Source: Arthrobacter castelli DSM 16402 (GTDB lineage Bacteria; Actinomycetota; Actinomycetes; Actinomycetales; Micrococcaceae). From it: a stretch of DNA of 64,000 nt. The DNA lies in contig NZ_AUMN01000002.1 in NCBI RefSeq assembly GCF_000430705.1, positions 1-64,000 on the forward strand, given 5' to 3'. The notes under the pieces are model-generated. The model made no database searches and had not been told where the DNA came from. It worked only from the letters and a program-made list of their open reading frames with translations. The position numbers and the translations under genes were made by a program. Shown here piece after piece: positions 17,971 through 26,870 of this stretch. Position 1 is the first letter of the stretch. Each line of letters starts with the position of its first letter.

Positions 17971-17975
17971 GCATT

Positions 17976-18069
17976 TAACCGACAGTGCATTCAACCAACG
18001 GCATCAACCGAGCCGTTAACCAGCAGCTTTAACCAACACCTGTTGACCGACAGGGCATCCAACCAACAT
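17976..18069. repeat. Degenerate AACCRAC repeat array upstream of obg
   Basis: AACC(A/G)(A/G)(C/G)-like heptamers occur at 17977, 17993, 18006, 18018, 18031, 18045 (GACCGAC) and 18061. The two ends share a 22-bp block (17978-17999 and 18046-18067) with two mismatches. It lies between the rpmA terminator and the obg ribosome site. Confidence 0.7.
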
Positions 18070-18092
18070 CGAGCGACATCGAAGGAGACACA

Positions 18093-19643
18093 GTGGCCAG
18101 CTTTGTGGACCGGGTCGTGCTGCACGTCTCCGGCGGTACCGGCGGACATGGGTGCGTCTCGGTCAAGAGGGAAAAGTTCAAGCCGCTCGGCGGTCCCGAC
18201 GGTGGAAATGGCGGACACGGCGGGGATGTGATCCTGCGCGTCGATCCGCAGACCACCACGCTGCTGTCCTACCATCACGCCCCTCACCGCAATGCCGATA
18301 AAGGCGGCGCAGGCAAGGGCGGCATGCGACACGGAACCACCGCCGGGACGCTGGTTCTTCCCGTCCCCGACGGCACTGTGGTCAAAACCCGCGACGGCGA
18401 GGTGCTGGCCGACCTGACGGGGGCCGGAACGGAATTTGTCGCCGCTGCCGGCGGCCAGGGTGGCCTGGGCAATGCCGCGCTCGCCTCCCGCAAGCGCAAG
18501 GCACCCGGATTTGCACTTCTCGGCGTCCCCGGCGAAGCACGCGATGTCGTCATCGAATTGAAGACAGTCGCCGACGTCGCGCTCGTCGGGTTCCCGTCTT
18601 CGGGCAAATCGAGCCTGGTCGCTGCCATGTCGGCGGCGCGGCCAAAGATTGCCGAGTACCCCTTCACCACGCTGATTCCGAATCTCGGGGTCGTCGAGGC
18701 CGGATCGACCCGCTTCACCGTTGCAGACGTTCCAGGACTCATCCCGGGGGCCAGCCAGGGCAAGGGCCTGGGGCTCGAGTTCCTGCGGCACGTGGAACGC
18801 TGCGCGGCCCTGGTCCATGTCCTCGACTGCGCGACGTTGGAACCGGGCCGGGATCCGCTGTCCGACCTGGACGCCCTGGAGCGCGAGCTTCAAGCCTACG
18901 AGGTGGACGCCAGCTATGCCGGAGCGGACCACCAGGTGCCGCTGAACCAGCGCCCCAAGCTGGTGGCGCTGAACAAGGTCGATGTTCCGGAGGCCCGGGA
19001 GCTGGCGGAATTCGTCCGTCCCGAACTCGAAGAACGCGGTTATCAGGTCTTCGAAGTCTCCGCCGCCGCCCACGGCGGGCTGCGCCAGCTGACGTTCGCC
19101 ATGGCTTCACTGGTCGACGCTGCCCGCGAAACCATCGAGGCGTCGGAACCGGCGCGCATCGTGCTTCGCCCCAAGGCGGTCAACGAGTCCGCGTTCGCCA
19201 TCCGGCGCGAGGAGAAGAGCGGCGAACCGCTGTTCCGGGTGACCGGTGCCAAACCGGTGCGCTGGGTGCAGCAGACCGACTTCACCAATGACGAGGCCGT
19301 TGGCTACTTATCCGACCGGCTGGCCAAACTCGGCGTCGAAGACGAGCTGTTCAAGGGTGGAGCCGTCCCCGGCTCCACCGTGGTCATTGGCGAAGACGAC
19401 GCCGTCGTCTTCGATTGGGAGCCCACCATGGTCGGAGGCGCCGAACGGCTTGCTTCGTCCCGGGGCAACGATCGGCGGCTGGAAGATTACGACCGGCCGA
19501 CCCGTGGCGAAAAGCGTGAGTTGTACCAGGAGCGCAAAGATGCCCGCGCCGCTGCCCGGGCGGAGCTTGACGCCGAACGGGACGCCGGGATCTGGACCGG
19601 CACAGACACCTCTGACCGAACAGATGAAGAATCCGCCGAATAA
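18093..19643 (+). CDS. obg: Obg-family GTPase CgtA
   Basis: Obg is an essential GTPase of 50S assembly and stress signalling. The glycine-rich Obg fold is at the N-terminus ([31 protein letters not shown] is split by conserved glycines), followed by G1 [16 protein letters not shown]3 [11 protein letters not shown]4 NKVD and a C-terminal OCT domain, with an acidic tail to residue 516. The GTG start at 18093 follows GAAGGAG at 18081-18087. The next gene, proB, starts 26 bases later. Confidence 0.95.
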   Translation: MASFVDRVVLHVSGGTGGHGCVSVKREKFKPLGGPDGGNGGHGGDVILRVDPQTTTLLSYHHAPHRNADKGGAGKGGMRHGTTAGTLVLPVPDGTVVKTRDGEVLADLTGAGTEFVAAAGGQGGLGNAALASRKRKAPGFALLGVPGEARDVVIELKTVADVALVGFPSSGKSSLVAAMSAARPKIAEYPFTTLIPNLGVVEAGSTRFTVADVPGLIPGASQGKGLGLEFLRHVERCAALVHVLDCATLEPGRDPLSDLDALERELQAYEVDASYAGADHQVPLNQRPKLVALNKVDVPEARELAEFVRPELEERGYQVFEVSAAAHGGLRQLTFAMASLVDAARETIEASEPARIVLRPKAVNESAFAIRREEKSGEPLFRVTGAKPVRWVQQTDFTNDEAVGYLSDRLAKLGVEDELFKGGAVPGSTVVIGEDDAVVFDWEPTMVGGAERLASSRGNDRRLEDYDRPTRGEKRELYQERKDARAAARAELDAERDAGIWTGTDTSDRTDEESAE

Positions 19644-19669
19644 TCGACGACGCCACCGATTAGGAACGA

Positions 19670-20818
19670 ATGACCTCAAAACGTACCCTGCGAACCCGCT
19701 CATCTCTGGACACCGCCCAAAGGGTGGTCGTTAAGGTAGGTTCCTCCTCATTGACCTCCGTCGCCGGAGGGATCGATGAGCAGGCGCTGATCAGTCTGTC
19801 GGACGTGATTGCTGAACGGCGCAAGCAGGGCACGGAGATCATTCTTGTCTCCTCGGGCGCCATCGCCGCTGGTATCGCCCCGTTGGGCCTGGACCGGCGC
19901 CCCAAAGACCTGGCCTCGCAGCAGGCGGCGGCCAGCGTGGGGCAGGGGCTGCTGATGTCGCGTTACAACCAGTCTTTCGGCGCCCACGGTGTCAAGGTCG
20001 GCCAGCTGGTGCTGACCGCCGATGACCTGATCCGCCGCAGCCACTATGCCAACGCCCACCGGGCCCTGGAACGGCTGCTGAATTTCGGCGTCGTGCCCAT
20101 TGTGAACGAAAATGACGCCGTCGCCAGCCACGAAATCCGCTTTGGCGATAATGACCGGCTCGCCGCCCTCGTCACCCACTTGGCCAAGGCCGACGCCATG
20201 ATCCTGCTCTCCGACGTCGACTCGCTCTACGACGGGCCGCCACAGCACGGCGCCCAGCGGATCAGCCAGGTCAACGGCCCGGCGGACCTGGAAGACATCA
20301 AGATTGGCTCGACCGGTGCGGCCGGGGTGGGAACCGGCGGGATGGTGACCAAGGTCGACGCCGCGAGGATGGCTGCCGCATCCGGCATCCCCGCGCTGGT
20401 GACCAGCACGGATCAGGCCGCGCAGGCGTTGGCCGGCGACGACGTCGGGACCTGGTTCGCGGCGAAGGGTCGCCGCAAGCCGATCCGGCTGCTGTGGCTG
20501 GCGCATCTGGCCAGGATCGAGGGGACGTTGGAGCTCGACGACGGCGCCTCCCGTGCCGTACGTGACCGCCGCCGGTCGCTGCTTCCGGCGGGCATCACCC
20601 ACGTCAGTGGAAATTTCGAAGCAGGGGATCCCGTTGAAATGGTGAACCGGCAAGGCGACGTCGTGGCCCGCGGACTGGTCAATTATGACTCTGAAGAACT
20701 TCCTAAGATGCTGGGCCGCACCACCCGCGACCTGGCGCGGGAACTCGGCAGCGAATACGAACGATCCGTGGTCCACGTCAATGACCTCGTGGCGTTCAAG
20801 ACTCCGCCTCCACGCTGA
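19670..20818 (+). CDS. proB: Glutamate 5-kinase
   Basis: This catalyses the first step of proline synthesis, glutamate plus ATP to gamma-glutamyl phosphate. The 382-residue protein has the amino-acid kinase fold (VVVKVGSSSLT, VSSGAIAAGI, PIVNENDAVA, RFGDNDRLAALVTHLAKADAMILLSDVDSLYDGPP, GGMVTKVDAARMA) and a C-terminal PUA domain from about residue 280. It follows obg closely, and proA lies 54 bases downstream, so both proline genes are expressed together. Confidence 0.95.
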   Translation: MTSKRTLRTRSSLDTAQRVVVKVGSSSLTSVAGGIDEQALISLSDVIAERRKQGTEIILVSSGAIAAGIAPLGLDRRPKDLASQQAAASVGQGLLMSRYNQSFGAHGVKVGQLVLTADDLIRRSHYANAHRALERLLNFGVVPIVNENDAVASHEIRFGDNDRLAALVTHLAKADAMILLSDVDSLYDGPPQHGAQRISQVNGPADLEDIKIGSTGAAGVGTGGMVTKVDAARMAAASGIPALVTSTDQAAQALAGDDVGTWFAAKGRRKPIRLLWLAHLARIEGTLELDDGASRAVRDRRRSLLPAGITHVSGNFEAGDPVEMVNRQGDVVARGLVNYDSEELPKMLGRTTRDLARELGSEYERSVVHVNDLVAFKTPPPR

Positions 20819-20872
20819 ATCGGCCCTGACCGGCCGCCGATAACCGATATGCCTCAACGATAGAATGGATTT

Positions 20873-22219
20873 ATGACTATCAGCGCCCAGCAATCGTCTG
20901 AACAAGAATCGACCGGACAAACCGCGGCCGGTAACGCCGGCTCCGGGCAGGCCGCAGTATCGCCGGTGGAGGCCGCAGTGCACTCCATCGCCGACCAGGC
21001 GCGGACGGCCTCGCGCCGGGTGGCCAGGGCCAACCGCGGTTGGAAAGACCGCGCACTGCTGGCCATCGGCGAAGCGCTGATGGCCAAACAGGACGTCATC
21101 CTGCGCGCCAATGCCCTCGATGTTGAAGCCGGACGGGAGAACGGAACCAGCAAGGCGTTGCTGGACCGGCTGAGGCTCGATCCGGACAGGATTGCTTCAC
21201 TGGCCTCCGCGCTGGAGAACCTCGCATCGCTGCCCGATCCGGTGGGCAGCGTGGTCCGCGGGCAGACCCTGCCCAACGGGCTGCGGATGCGGCAGGTCCA
21301 CGTGCCGATGGGTGTGGTCGCGGCGATTTACGAGGCCCGGCCGAACGTGACTGTCGATATCGCCGGATTGGCTATCAAGAGCGGCAATGCGGTCATCCTG
21401 CGCGGCGGAAGTGCCGCGGCCCGCACCAACGAGACGCTGGTGGGCATTATCCGGGATGAGTTGGTCAGGACATCGTTGCCGGCCGATGCCGTGCAGAGTG
21501 TCGATGAATACGGCCGCGAAGGGGCCAACGCGCTGATGAAGGCACGCGGCCGTGTCGATGTGCTGATCCCGCGTGGCGGCCGCAACCTGATCCAGACAGT
21601 CGTCAACAACGCCTCAGTGCCGGTGATCGAGACCGGCGAAGGCAACGTGCATGTGTTCGTCGATGCCACGGCGGACGAAGAGATGGCCGCCGACATCGCG
21701 GTCAATGCCAAGACGCACCGTCCCAGCGTCTGCAACGCTGCCGAAACCCTGCTGGTGCACAAGGACTCGCCGCATCTGGGCACCCTGCTGACCCGGTTGA
21801 GCGAGGCAGGCGTCCGGCTGCATGTGGACCGGCGGGTGATGGCCGCCCTGCCCGGGGGAGTCACCGCAACGGAGGCAACCGACGACGACTGGGCCAGCGA
21901 GTACATGGACCTGGAAATGGCCGTGGCGATGGTCGACGACGTCGATGAGGCGATGGAGCACATCCGCACCTGGAGCAGCGGCCACACCGAGGCCATCGTG
22001 ACGAACAGCCTGGCCAACTCCGAGCTCTTTACCGCAGAAGTCGACTCCGCAGCGGTGATGGTTAATGCCTCCACCCGGTTTACCGACGGCGCCGAACTCG
22101 GATTGGGCGCCGAAGTGGGAATCTCCACGCAGAAGATGCATGCCCGCGGTCCGATGGGCCTGCCGGAACTGACCACCACCAAATGGATCGTCAATGGCAA
22201 CGGGCACATTAAGCCCTGA
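20873..22219 (+). CDS. proA: Gamma-glutamyl phosphate reductase
   Basis: An NADPH-dependent aldehyde-dehydrogenase-fold enzyme that reduces gamma-glutamyl phosphate to the semialdehyde, the second proline step. The catalytic Cys lies in HRPSVCNAAETLLVH; other anchors are VPMGVVAAIYEARPNVT, RGGSAAARTN and GLGAEVGISTQKMHARGPMGL. The 448 residues include a 30-residue Gln/Ala-rich N-terminal extension ahead of the core. Its partner ProB is immediately upstream. Confidence 0.95.
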   Translation: MTISAQQSSEQESTGQTAAGNAGSGQAAVSPVEAAVHSIADQARTASRRVARANRGWKDRALLAIGEALMAKQDVILRANALDVEAGRENGTSKALLDRLRLDPDRIASLASALENLASLPDPVGSVVRGQTLPNGLRMRQVHVPMGVVAAIYEARPNVTVDIAGLAIKSGNAVILRGGSAAARTNETLVGIIRDELVRTSLPADAVQSVDEYGREGANALMKARGRVDVLIPRGGRNLIQTVVNNASVPVIETGEGNVHVFVDATADEEMAADIAVNAKTHRPSVCNAAETLLVHKDSPHLGTLLTRLSEAGVRLHVDRRVMAALPGGVTATEATDDDWASEYMDLEMAVAMVDDVDEAMEHIRTWSSGHTEAIVTNSLANSELFTAEVDSAAVMVNASTRFTDGAELGLGAEVGISTQKMHARGPMGLPELTTTKWIVNGNGHIKP

Positions 22220-22374
22220 CCGACGCGACTCGACAGTGACGCTGCACGACAGCGACGCGGCGCCGTAACCGCGCAGCACCCTGACGGACGCGCCGCCGGC
22301 GAACGCGTAGGATGTAGTCCAGATCCTTTTCAGCAACAGTTGGTGCTGATTTCAACATAAACCAGGGGAGAGAC

Positions 22375-22620
22375 ATGCTGACACCGCTTCTTGGGGTCGT
22401 TCAAATTTCGGCAGAAACAGCACAGCACCACACCGAGTTGCCGATGCCGGCATGGCTCTACGGCGTCGGGATCATGGGCGTGTTCCTGCTGCTGATGCTG
22501 ACCACGGTGGCCTTCACGAACCTCGGCAACCGCCATGAAGCGCATGACGAGCACCTCGACCCGCACAAGACCTTCCCCGTTGAACAGCGCCACGACGACG
22601 AAGAGCAGATCAATTACTGA
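22375..22620 (+). CDS. Small single-pass membrane protein between proA and nadD
   Basis: The 81-residue protein has a short N-terminus, one hydrophobic helix ([21 protein letters not shown]) and a soluble His/Asp/Glu-rich tail ([24 protein letters not shown]). ACCAGGGGAGAGAC upstream gives a good ribosome site. Short membrane proteins of this type occur at this place in Arthrobacter-like genomes but have no assigned function. A TAGGAT -10-like box near 22309 may drive it together with nadD. Confidence 0.75.
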   Translation: MLTPLLGVVQISAETAQHHTELPMPAWLYGVGIMGVFLLLMLTTVAFTNLGNRHEAHDEHLDPHKTFPVEQRHDDEEQINY

Positions 22621-22621
22621 T

Positions 22622-23287
22622 GTGCCTGCCCCCGGGCCCTCCTCCGCCTCAGCTGTAACGGAAGCAGAGGAGCCCGGCGGGCGAACGGGCTTTCGCCTGG
22701 GGGTGATGGGCGGCACGTTCGACCCCATCCATCACGGCCACTTGGTGGCCGCCAGCGAAGTGGCGGCCGTTTACGGTCTCGATGAAGTCGTTTTCGTGCC
22801 GACCGGGAGGCCGTGGCAGAAAGACGGCCGCAGGGTCAGCACCGCCGAGCACCGGTACCTGATGACCGTGGTGGCGACCGCCTCCAACCCCCGGTTCACT
22901 GTCAGCAGGGTGGATATCGACCGGCCGGGCCCCACCTACACCATCGATACGTTGCGTGATCTGAAGAATGCCCGCCCTGAAGTTGATATGTTCTTCATCA
23001 CCGGTGCGGACGCAATGGCACAGATCATGTCATGGAAGGACATCGACGAACTCTGGTCGCTGGCGCACTTTGTCGGGGTCACGCGGCCCGGCCATGAGCT
23101 GGATGATCTGGGACGCAAGGATGTGAGCTTGCTGGAGGTGCCGGCGATGGCGATTTCCTCAACTGATTGCCGGACGAGAGTGGAGGCGTCGAAGCCGGTC
23201 TGGTACCTGGTTCCCGACGGCGTCGTCCAATACATCGCAAAGTACCGGCTGTACCGGGATGGCCAATCAATCAACAGCACTGAATGA
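22622..23287 (+). CDS. nadD: Nicotinate-nucleotide adenylyltransferase
   Basis: It adenylates nicotinate mononucleotide to deamido-NAD in NAD synthesis. [20 protein letters not shown] carries the nucleotidyltransferase HxGH motif, and [10 protein letters not shown] is the ISSTxxR ATP-binding signature. GTG 22622, right after the upstream stop, is taken as the start; the frame could extend to 22535 but that would overlap the previous gene by 86 bases. The order nadD, rsfS, histidine phosphatase matches Mycobacterium tuberculosis. Confidence 0.92.
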   Translation: MPAPGPSSASAVTEAEEPGGRTGFRLGVMGGTFDPIHHGHLVAASEVAAVYGLDEVVFVPTGRPWQKDGRRVSTAEHRYLMTVVATASNPRFTVSRVDIDRPGPTYTIDTLRDLKNARPEVDMFFITGADAMAQIMSWKDIDELWSLAHFVGVTRPGHELDDLGRKDVSLLEVPAMAISSTDCRTRVEASKPVWYLVPDGVVQYIAKYRLYRDGQSINSTE

Positions 23288-23295
23288 GTTTATGA

Positions 23296-23916
23296 ATGAG
23301 TGAGGAACGGCAACCGGAAGGCGGCGGTTCAGCTGTACGCGCGCCTGGACGACGGCGGGCGGCCGATTCGCCAGTGGACGCCTCGCCGGAACGAGCGGGC
23401 GAACGGAAGCCGCGGGCCCGCGCCCGCGACCGTGAGGCGCTGCGTGCTCATAAGCCCCTGGCCGCCGAAGACCGGAAGCCGCAGCAGCAGCAGCAAACAC
23501 AGCTGCAGTCCCGGCAGCCGCCGGCCGCCGGACAGCACCAACAGCAGGTTCCGCCGCCGAATGATCCATCCGCCGCGCACAATCTGGCGATGGTGACGCC
23601 GCTGGAGTTCGTGCACGTACCCGGGCGGGAACATCCGGTGATGCAGCCGCCGCCGACGTCGCACATCCCGGTTGTTACCTCCGCAGCGGTCCGGCCTGTT
23701 GCCGGGCCCGCAACAGCCGGCGCCGGTGGCGCCGGAACAGATTCCGCCGGTGAAATCGTCCCGGTCGGCGCCCATACCGCTCACGGGCTCGAGCCATTGG
23801 ACAGCATGACAGGGGGGCTTGCCCGTGTGAACCGCCTGAGGCTCATCCAGACCCTGGTGGTGGCGCTCGGTGCCATTGCCATCGCGGTCGGGCTGATTAT
23901 GATTATGGGCAGCTGA
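23296..23916 (+). CDS. Pro/Gln-rich protein with C-terminal membrane anchor
   Basis: The 206-residue protein is largely disordered: a basic Arg-rich first third, KPQQQQQTQLQSRQPP low complexity, a Pro/Ala middle, and a single C-terminal hydrophobic helix (LIQTLVVALGAIAIAVGLIMIMG). It is probably tail-anchored with its bulk in the cytosol. ATG 23296 follows nadD after 8 bases and the next gene is rsfS, so it is part of that operon. No function can be assigned. Confidence 0.7.
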   Translation: MSEERQPEGGGSAVRAPGRRRAADSPVDASPERAGERKPRARARDREALRAHKPLAAEDRKPQQQQQTQLQSRQPPAAGQHQQQVPPPNDPSAAHNLAMVTPLEFVHVPGREHPVMQPPPTSHIPVVTSAAVRPVAGPATAGAGGAGTDSAGEIVPVGAHTAHGLEPLDSMTGGLARVNRLRLIQTLVVALGAIAIAVGLIMIMGS

Positions 23917-23953
23917 CAGGGCCGCCCGCACACAACAACACTTGAGGAGATTG

Positions 23954-24421
23954 GTGAACGCAACCGACGAGTCCATCACATTGGCACGACAGGCCGCCCA
24001 CGCGGCGTCGGACAAATTGGCCGAGGACATTGTTGCCCTTGATGTCAGCGACCGCTTGGCAATCACAGATGTGTTCGTGATCGCCTCGGCATCCAGCGAA
24101 CGGCAGGTGAATGCAATCGTCGACGGCGTTGAGGAGCAACTGCTCAAGCACGGCCTCAAACCAGTCCGTCGCGAAGGACGGTCCGAGGGACGATGGGTAT
24201 TGCTCGACTACGCCGAGATCGTGGTCCATGTCCAGCACGAAGAGGACCGCGTCTTCTACGCCCTCGAAAGGCTCTGGGGCGACTGCCCGGCCGTTGATCT
24301 GCAACTGCCGGAGCGCGATAGCAACAGTGGCATCGGAGACACCGGGGGCACGGGCCGCACGGAACAGACGGACGACGCCGCCGCGGCCGGCAGCGACTCC
24401 GGTACAGATCCGGCCGGGTAG
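23954..24421 (+). CDS. rsfS: Ribosomal silencing factor RsfS
   Basis: RsfS binds uL14 and blocks subunit joining when nutrients fall. Core motifs seen are DKLAEDIVALDVSDRLAITD, VFVIASASSERQVNAIVDGV, EGRSEGRWVLLDYAEIVVH and FYALERLWGDCP, then a disordered acidic tail of about 40 residues. GTG 23954 is chosen since GAGGAG precedes it by 5 bases and the protein then begins MNATDES as in the family; a TTG at 23942 is unlikely. Confidence 0.93.
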   Translation: MNATDESITLARQAAHAASDKLAEDIVALDVSDRLAITDVFVIASASSERQVNAIVDGVEEQLLKHGLKPVRREGRSEGRWVLLDYAEIVVHVQHEEDRVFYALERLWGDCPAVDLQLPERDSNSGIGDTGGTGRTEQTDDAAAAGSDSGTDPAG

Positions 24422-24428
24422 GCAGGCA

Positions 24429-25124
24429 GTGTCCGGACAAAAGCTGCCGGCGTGGCATCCTGCCCGGACCCGCCGACGGATCATCCTCTGGCGGCACGGG
24501 CGGACCGGCTGGAACTCCGAGGGCCGGTTCCAGGGCCAGGAGGACATTGAGCTGGACGATGCCGGCAGAGAACAGGCAGCGACCGCGGCCAGGCATCTGC
24601 AGCATACCGATCCGGCGAGAATTATCTCCTCGGACCTGCGGCGCGCCCGTGACACCGCGGAGGCGCTGGCCCAGCTGACGGGCACCGGGGTCGACACCGA
24701 TGCGCGACTGCGCGAAACCTATTTGGGCCATTGGCAGGGGCTGACCTTTGCCACCATCAGTGAACGTTTCCCCGACGAGGTCGAGCAATGGGCGGCCGGT
24801 TCCGTTCAGGTGCGTCCGGGCGGGGGAGAGACCCGTGCCGAAATGGCCATCCGGATGGGTGACAGTATCAGCGAAGCGGCCGGGACCCTGGGGGCCGACG
24901 AAACCGTCGTCGTCGTCACCCATGGGGGAGCGGCACGGGTGGCGATCGCGCATCTGCTCGGGCTGCCCCCTGAGCACTGGGGTGTGCTGTCCGGACTCGG
25001 AAATTGCAATTGGTCGATGCTCGAAGAGGTCGAAGACAGCGCCCTGGAGGGGAAAGTGCGTTGGCGGTTGACCGAACATAACGCCGGAACGTTGCCCAGG
25101 CCGGTGACAGTCCAGGAGGGATAG
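24429..25124 (+). CDS. Histidine phosphatase (possibly glucosyl-3-phosphoglycerate phosphatase-like)
   Basis: This phosphoglycerate-mutase-like phosphatase has the catalytic RHG motif in IILWRHGRTGWN, the substrate Arg in SSDLRRARDTAEAL, Glu in RETYLGHWQGL and the second His in VVVTHGGAARVA. In Mycobacterium tuberculosis the neighbour of rsfS is gpgP, which acts in methylglucose lipopolysaccharide synthesis; the synteny supports but does not prove that role. GTG 24429 lies 7 bases after the rsfS stop. Confidence 0.85.
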   Translation: MSGQKLPAWHPARTRRRIILWRHGRTGWNSEGRFQGQEDIELDDAGREQAATAARHLQHTDPARIISSDLRRARDTAEALAQLTGTGVDTDARLRETYLGHWQGLTFATISERFPDEVEQWAAGSVQVRPGGGETRAEMAIRMGDSISEAAGTLGADETVVVVTHGGAARVAIAHLLGLPPEHWGVLSGLGNCNWSMLEEVEDSALEGKVRWRLTEHNAGTLPRPVTVQEG

Positions 25125-25139
25125 TCAAAATCCGTGCGG

Positions 25140-25172
25140 CTGATGTGAGCCTGATGTGGGCCTGATGTGGGC
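25140..25172. repeat. Three tandem 11-bp repeats
   Basis: CTGATGTGAGC is followed by two perfect CTGATGTGGGC copies directly after the phosphatase gene and before the tRNA promoter. Confidence 0.85.
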
Positions 25173-25176
25173 CGAT

Positions 25177-25206
25177 TTGGAATCCGGGAAACGTCTGTCC
25201 TAAACT
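25177..25206 (+). promoter_or_regulatory. Candidate tRNA-Ala promoter
   Basis: TTGGAA (25177-25182) and TAAACT (25201-25206) are separated by 18 bases, about 55 bases before the tRNA. Confidence 0.5.
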
Positions 25207-25260
25207 AAATAAGTTGCTTCGGCGCGGGAAGGGTTTCCCTCCCGTTGCGGGGCAAAATCC

Positions 25261-25333
25261 GGGGCTGTGGCGCAGCTGGTAGCGCACCTGCATGGCATGC
25301 AGGGGGTCAGGGGTTCGAGTCCCCTCAGCTCCA
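25261..25333 (+). tRNA. tRNA-Ala(GGC)
   Basis: A 73-base cloverleaf: acceptor GGGGCTG pairs with CAGCTCC, D-arm GCGCAGCTGGTAGCGC, anticodon stem CCTGC/GCAGG enclosing ATGGCAT (anticodon GGC), and T-arm with GGTTCGAGTCC. The 3' CCA is not encoded in full. Confidence 0.97.
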
Positions 25334-25341
25334 CCCGACGC

Positions 25342-25395
25342 ACATGAGGCCCCAACCAAGCCAACGGAAACGCTGATTTGGTTCGGGCCTCATTG
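25342..25395 (+). terminator. Hairpin terminator after tRNA-Ala
   Basis: ATGAGGCCC followed by AACCAA can pair with TTGGTT and GGGCCTCAT (nearly perfect, one bulged base per arm), enclosing about 20 bases, and is followed by TGCTGTTT. Confidence 0.75.
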
Positions 25396-25548
25396 CTGTT
25401 TCGAGCCCTTGAGGGCGCTGGGGTTGCCCTCCGTATCCAGCAGCATTTCGAAGGGCCATTAGTTCTCGACCCGCCAGTTCGTAGTCGTCGATGTAGACTT
25501 TGGTGAAACGTCGCCCTCTCGTTCTCCGCTCTCCGTAATGGTGATCAC

Positions 25549-26169
25549 ATGCTCACCTTCGAACGTCTCCCCGTAGTCGGGCCCTGCATGGCCATTCGGC
25601 CTCCGGGCCACGCCCGGCACGTGGTGGATGTGATCGGCTTGAACGCACGGCGGCTGCGCCCAGCCGACGTGTCCCTGTGGCGTGGCATGGGATCGCTCGG
25701 CGCTGAACGGTTCGCCGGCTGGGGGCAGGGCGTGATCGCCCCAACAGACGCGACGGTGCTCTCCGCACACGACGGAGAACCGGATCGACCCACGGTCAGC
25801 TTCGTACGTGACGTTCCGAAGGTTCTGGTCATCAGTCCCCTTCGGGCTGGGAAGATCCTCAGCGCGATGGCGGGCAACCATGTCGTGCTCGAAGTCGCCG
25901 GTGGATTTGTGTTGCTCGCCCACCTGCGTCGCGGCTCGGTCGTCGTGGCCGATGGCGACGCGGTGACCTGTGGCGACCAACTCGGTGAGGTCGGCAACTC
26001 TGGCAACTCGCTGGTGCCCCACGTTCATGTGCAGGCCATGACATCGGCCGATCCATTCACCGCCGCGGCGCTGCCCTGGCAGATCACCGCGCTGGGCCGT
26101 TACCTCGACGGCACCTGGGGGTCTACGCCCGGTCTGGTTCCGCTCCGGACGCCAATGCGCTCGCCCTGA
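25549..26169 (+). CDS. M23-family (LytM-type) metallopeptidase-like protein, no signal peptide
   Basis: The 206-residue protein has the M23 layout: a first zinc site RHVVDVIG (HxxD), GQGVIAPTDATVLSAHDG, then GNHVVLEVAGGFVLLAHLRRGSVVV, VGNSGNS and the second zinc site HVHVQ. M23 enzymes cut peptidoglycan cross-bridges, but this one has neither signal peptide nor membrane helix, so it either acts inside the cell or has lost an upstream part. No clear ribosome site precedes ATG 25549, and the start is uncertain. It stands alone in the patch behind tRNA-Ala. Confidence 0.75.
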   Translation: MLTFERLPVVGPCMAIRPPGHARHVVDVIGLNARRLRPADVSLWRGMGSLGAERFAGWGQGVIAPTDATVLSAHDGEPDRPTVSFVRDVPKVLVISPLRAGKILSAMAGNHVVLEVAGGFVLLAHLRRGSVVVADGDAVTCGDQLGEVGNSGNSLVPHVHVQAMTSADPFTAAALPWQITALGRYLDGTWGSTPGLVPLRTPMRSP

Positions 26170-26317
26170 AGCCATCAGCCGTCGACATGTTCTGGGACCC
26201 CGCAGTTCATGCGCCGGGGCTCGTCGCATCTTGAAGTTCGCCGCTGGATCCACGCCAGGTTCCTGACAAGAACACACTGGATATGTCCGAACCGCGCAGG
26301 GATGGGACACTGGAGAG

Positions 26318-26615
26318 ATGGACGCGGCGACTCTCCTCGACAGCGAAGCGATCCGGGGCGCTTGCGAGCAGTATGGCGTGGAGCGGCTCCGGGTATTCGG
26401 ATCGGCGCTGTCGGATCGGTTTGACCCGGAGCACAGCGACATCGACTTCCTGGTTGACTTCCTCCCCGGGGCGCGGTGACCTCTTCGATGACTACTTCGG
26501 GCTCCGTGAATTGCTGGGCAAGATCGTCGGTCGCGAAGTCGATCTCATTGTCGCCCGTGCCGTGCGGAACCCCTATTTTAGGGCGTCCGCTTTCAGCAGT
26601 GCGGAGGATGTCTAA
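26318..26615 (+). pseudogene. MNT-type minimal nucleotidyltransferase, frameshifted
   Basis: From ATG 26318 (GGAGAG upstream) the frame reads RLRVFGSALSDRFDPEHSDIDFLVDF, the complete GSx10DxD polymerase-beta motif, then stops at TGA near 26479. The +1 frame continues with the family C-terminus, DLFDDYFGLRELLGKIVGREVDLIVARAVRNPYF, to TAA 26615. Deleting one T at about 26478 restores one 98-residue protein. MNT proteins AMPylate and silence HEPN toxins; the partner follows. Either a real frameshift or a base error explains it. Confidence 0.75.
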
Positions 26616-26766
26616 GCGGCCTGAGTCCGCTGCGCGCGTCTGGGATGCCTCCGAGGCAACGAAGGCCATATGCGACTTCGTGGCAGGCAAGACGAAGACC
26701 GAGTTCTTCGATGAGCTGCTGTTGCGGTCTGAGGCCGGTTCGGCACCCGAGGTTCCGGAGTCATAG
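26608..26766 (+). pseudogene. HEPN (DUF86-type) toxin remnant
   Basis: ATG 26608 overlaps the MNT stop by 8 bases, the usual MNT-HEPN arrangement. The 52-residue product starts MSKRPE and keeps the helix KAICDFVAGKTKTEFFDELLLRSE but ends before the RxxxxH catalytic region that DUF86 proteins need. Together with the frameshifted partner this looks like a decaying toxin-antitoxin pair. Confidence 0.5.
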
Positions 26767-26870
26767 CCCGATTCCGTCCCGAGCCGCCGCCCTCGGACCC
26801 GCCGCGCTCGAGAAAGCGGTCAGAAATCGCGTACGGTTACTCTGACTACTAATTGGCAGGAGCTGTCCTC

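Noticed and set aside
22535-22621. Upstream ATG start for nadD
   Set aside because: It would overlap the preceding small membrane gene by 86 bases and add Ser/Thr/Arg residues not typical of NadD.
25459-26442. 327-codon minus-strand frame opposite the M23 gene
   Set aside because: The plus strand carries clear M23 zinc motifs; the minus product is featureless.
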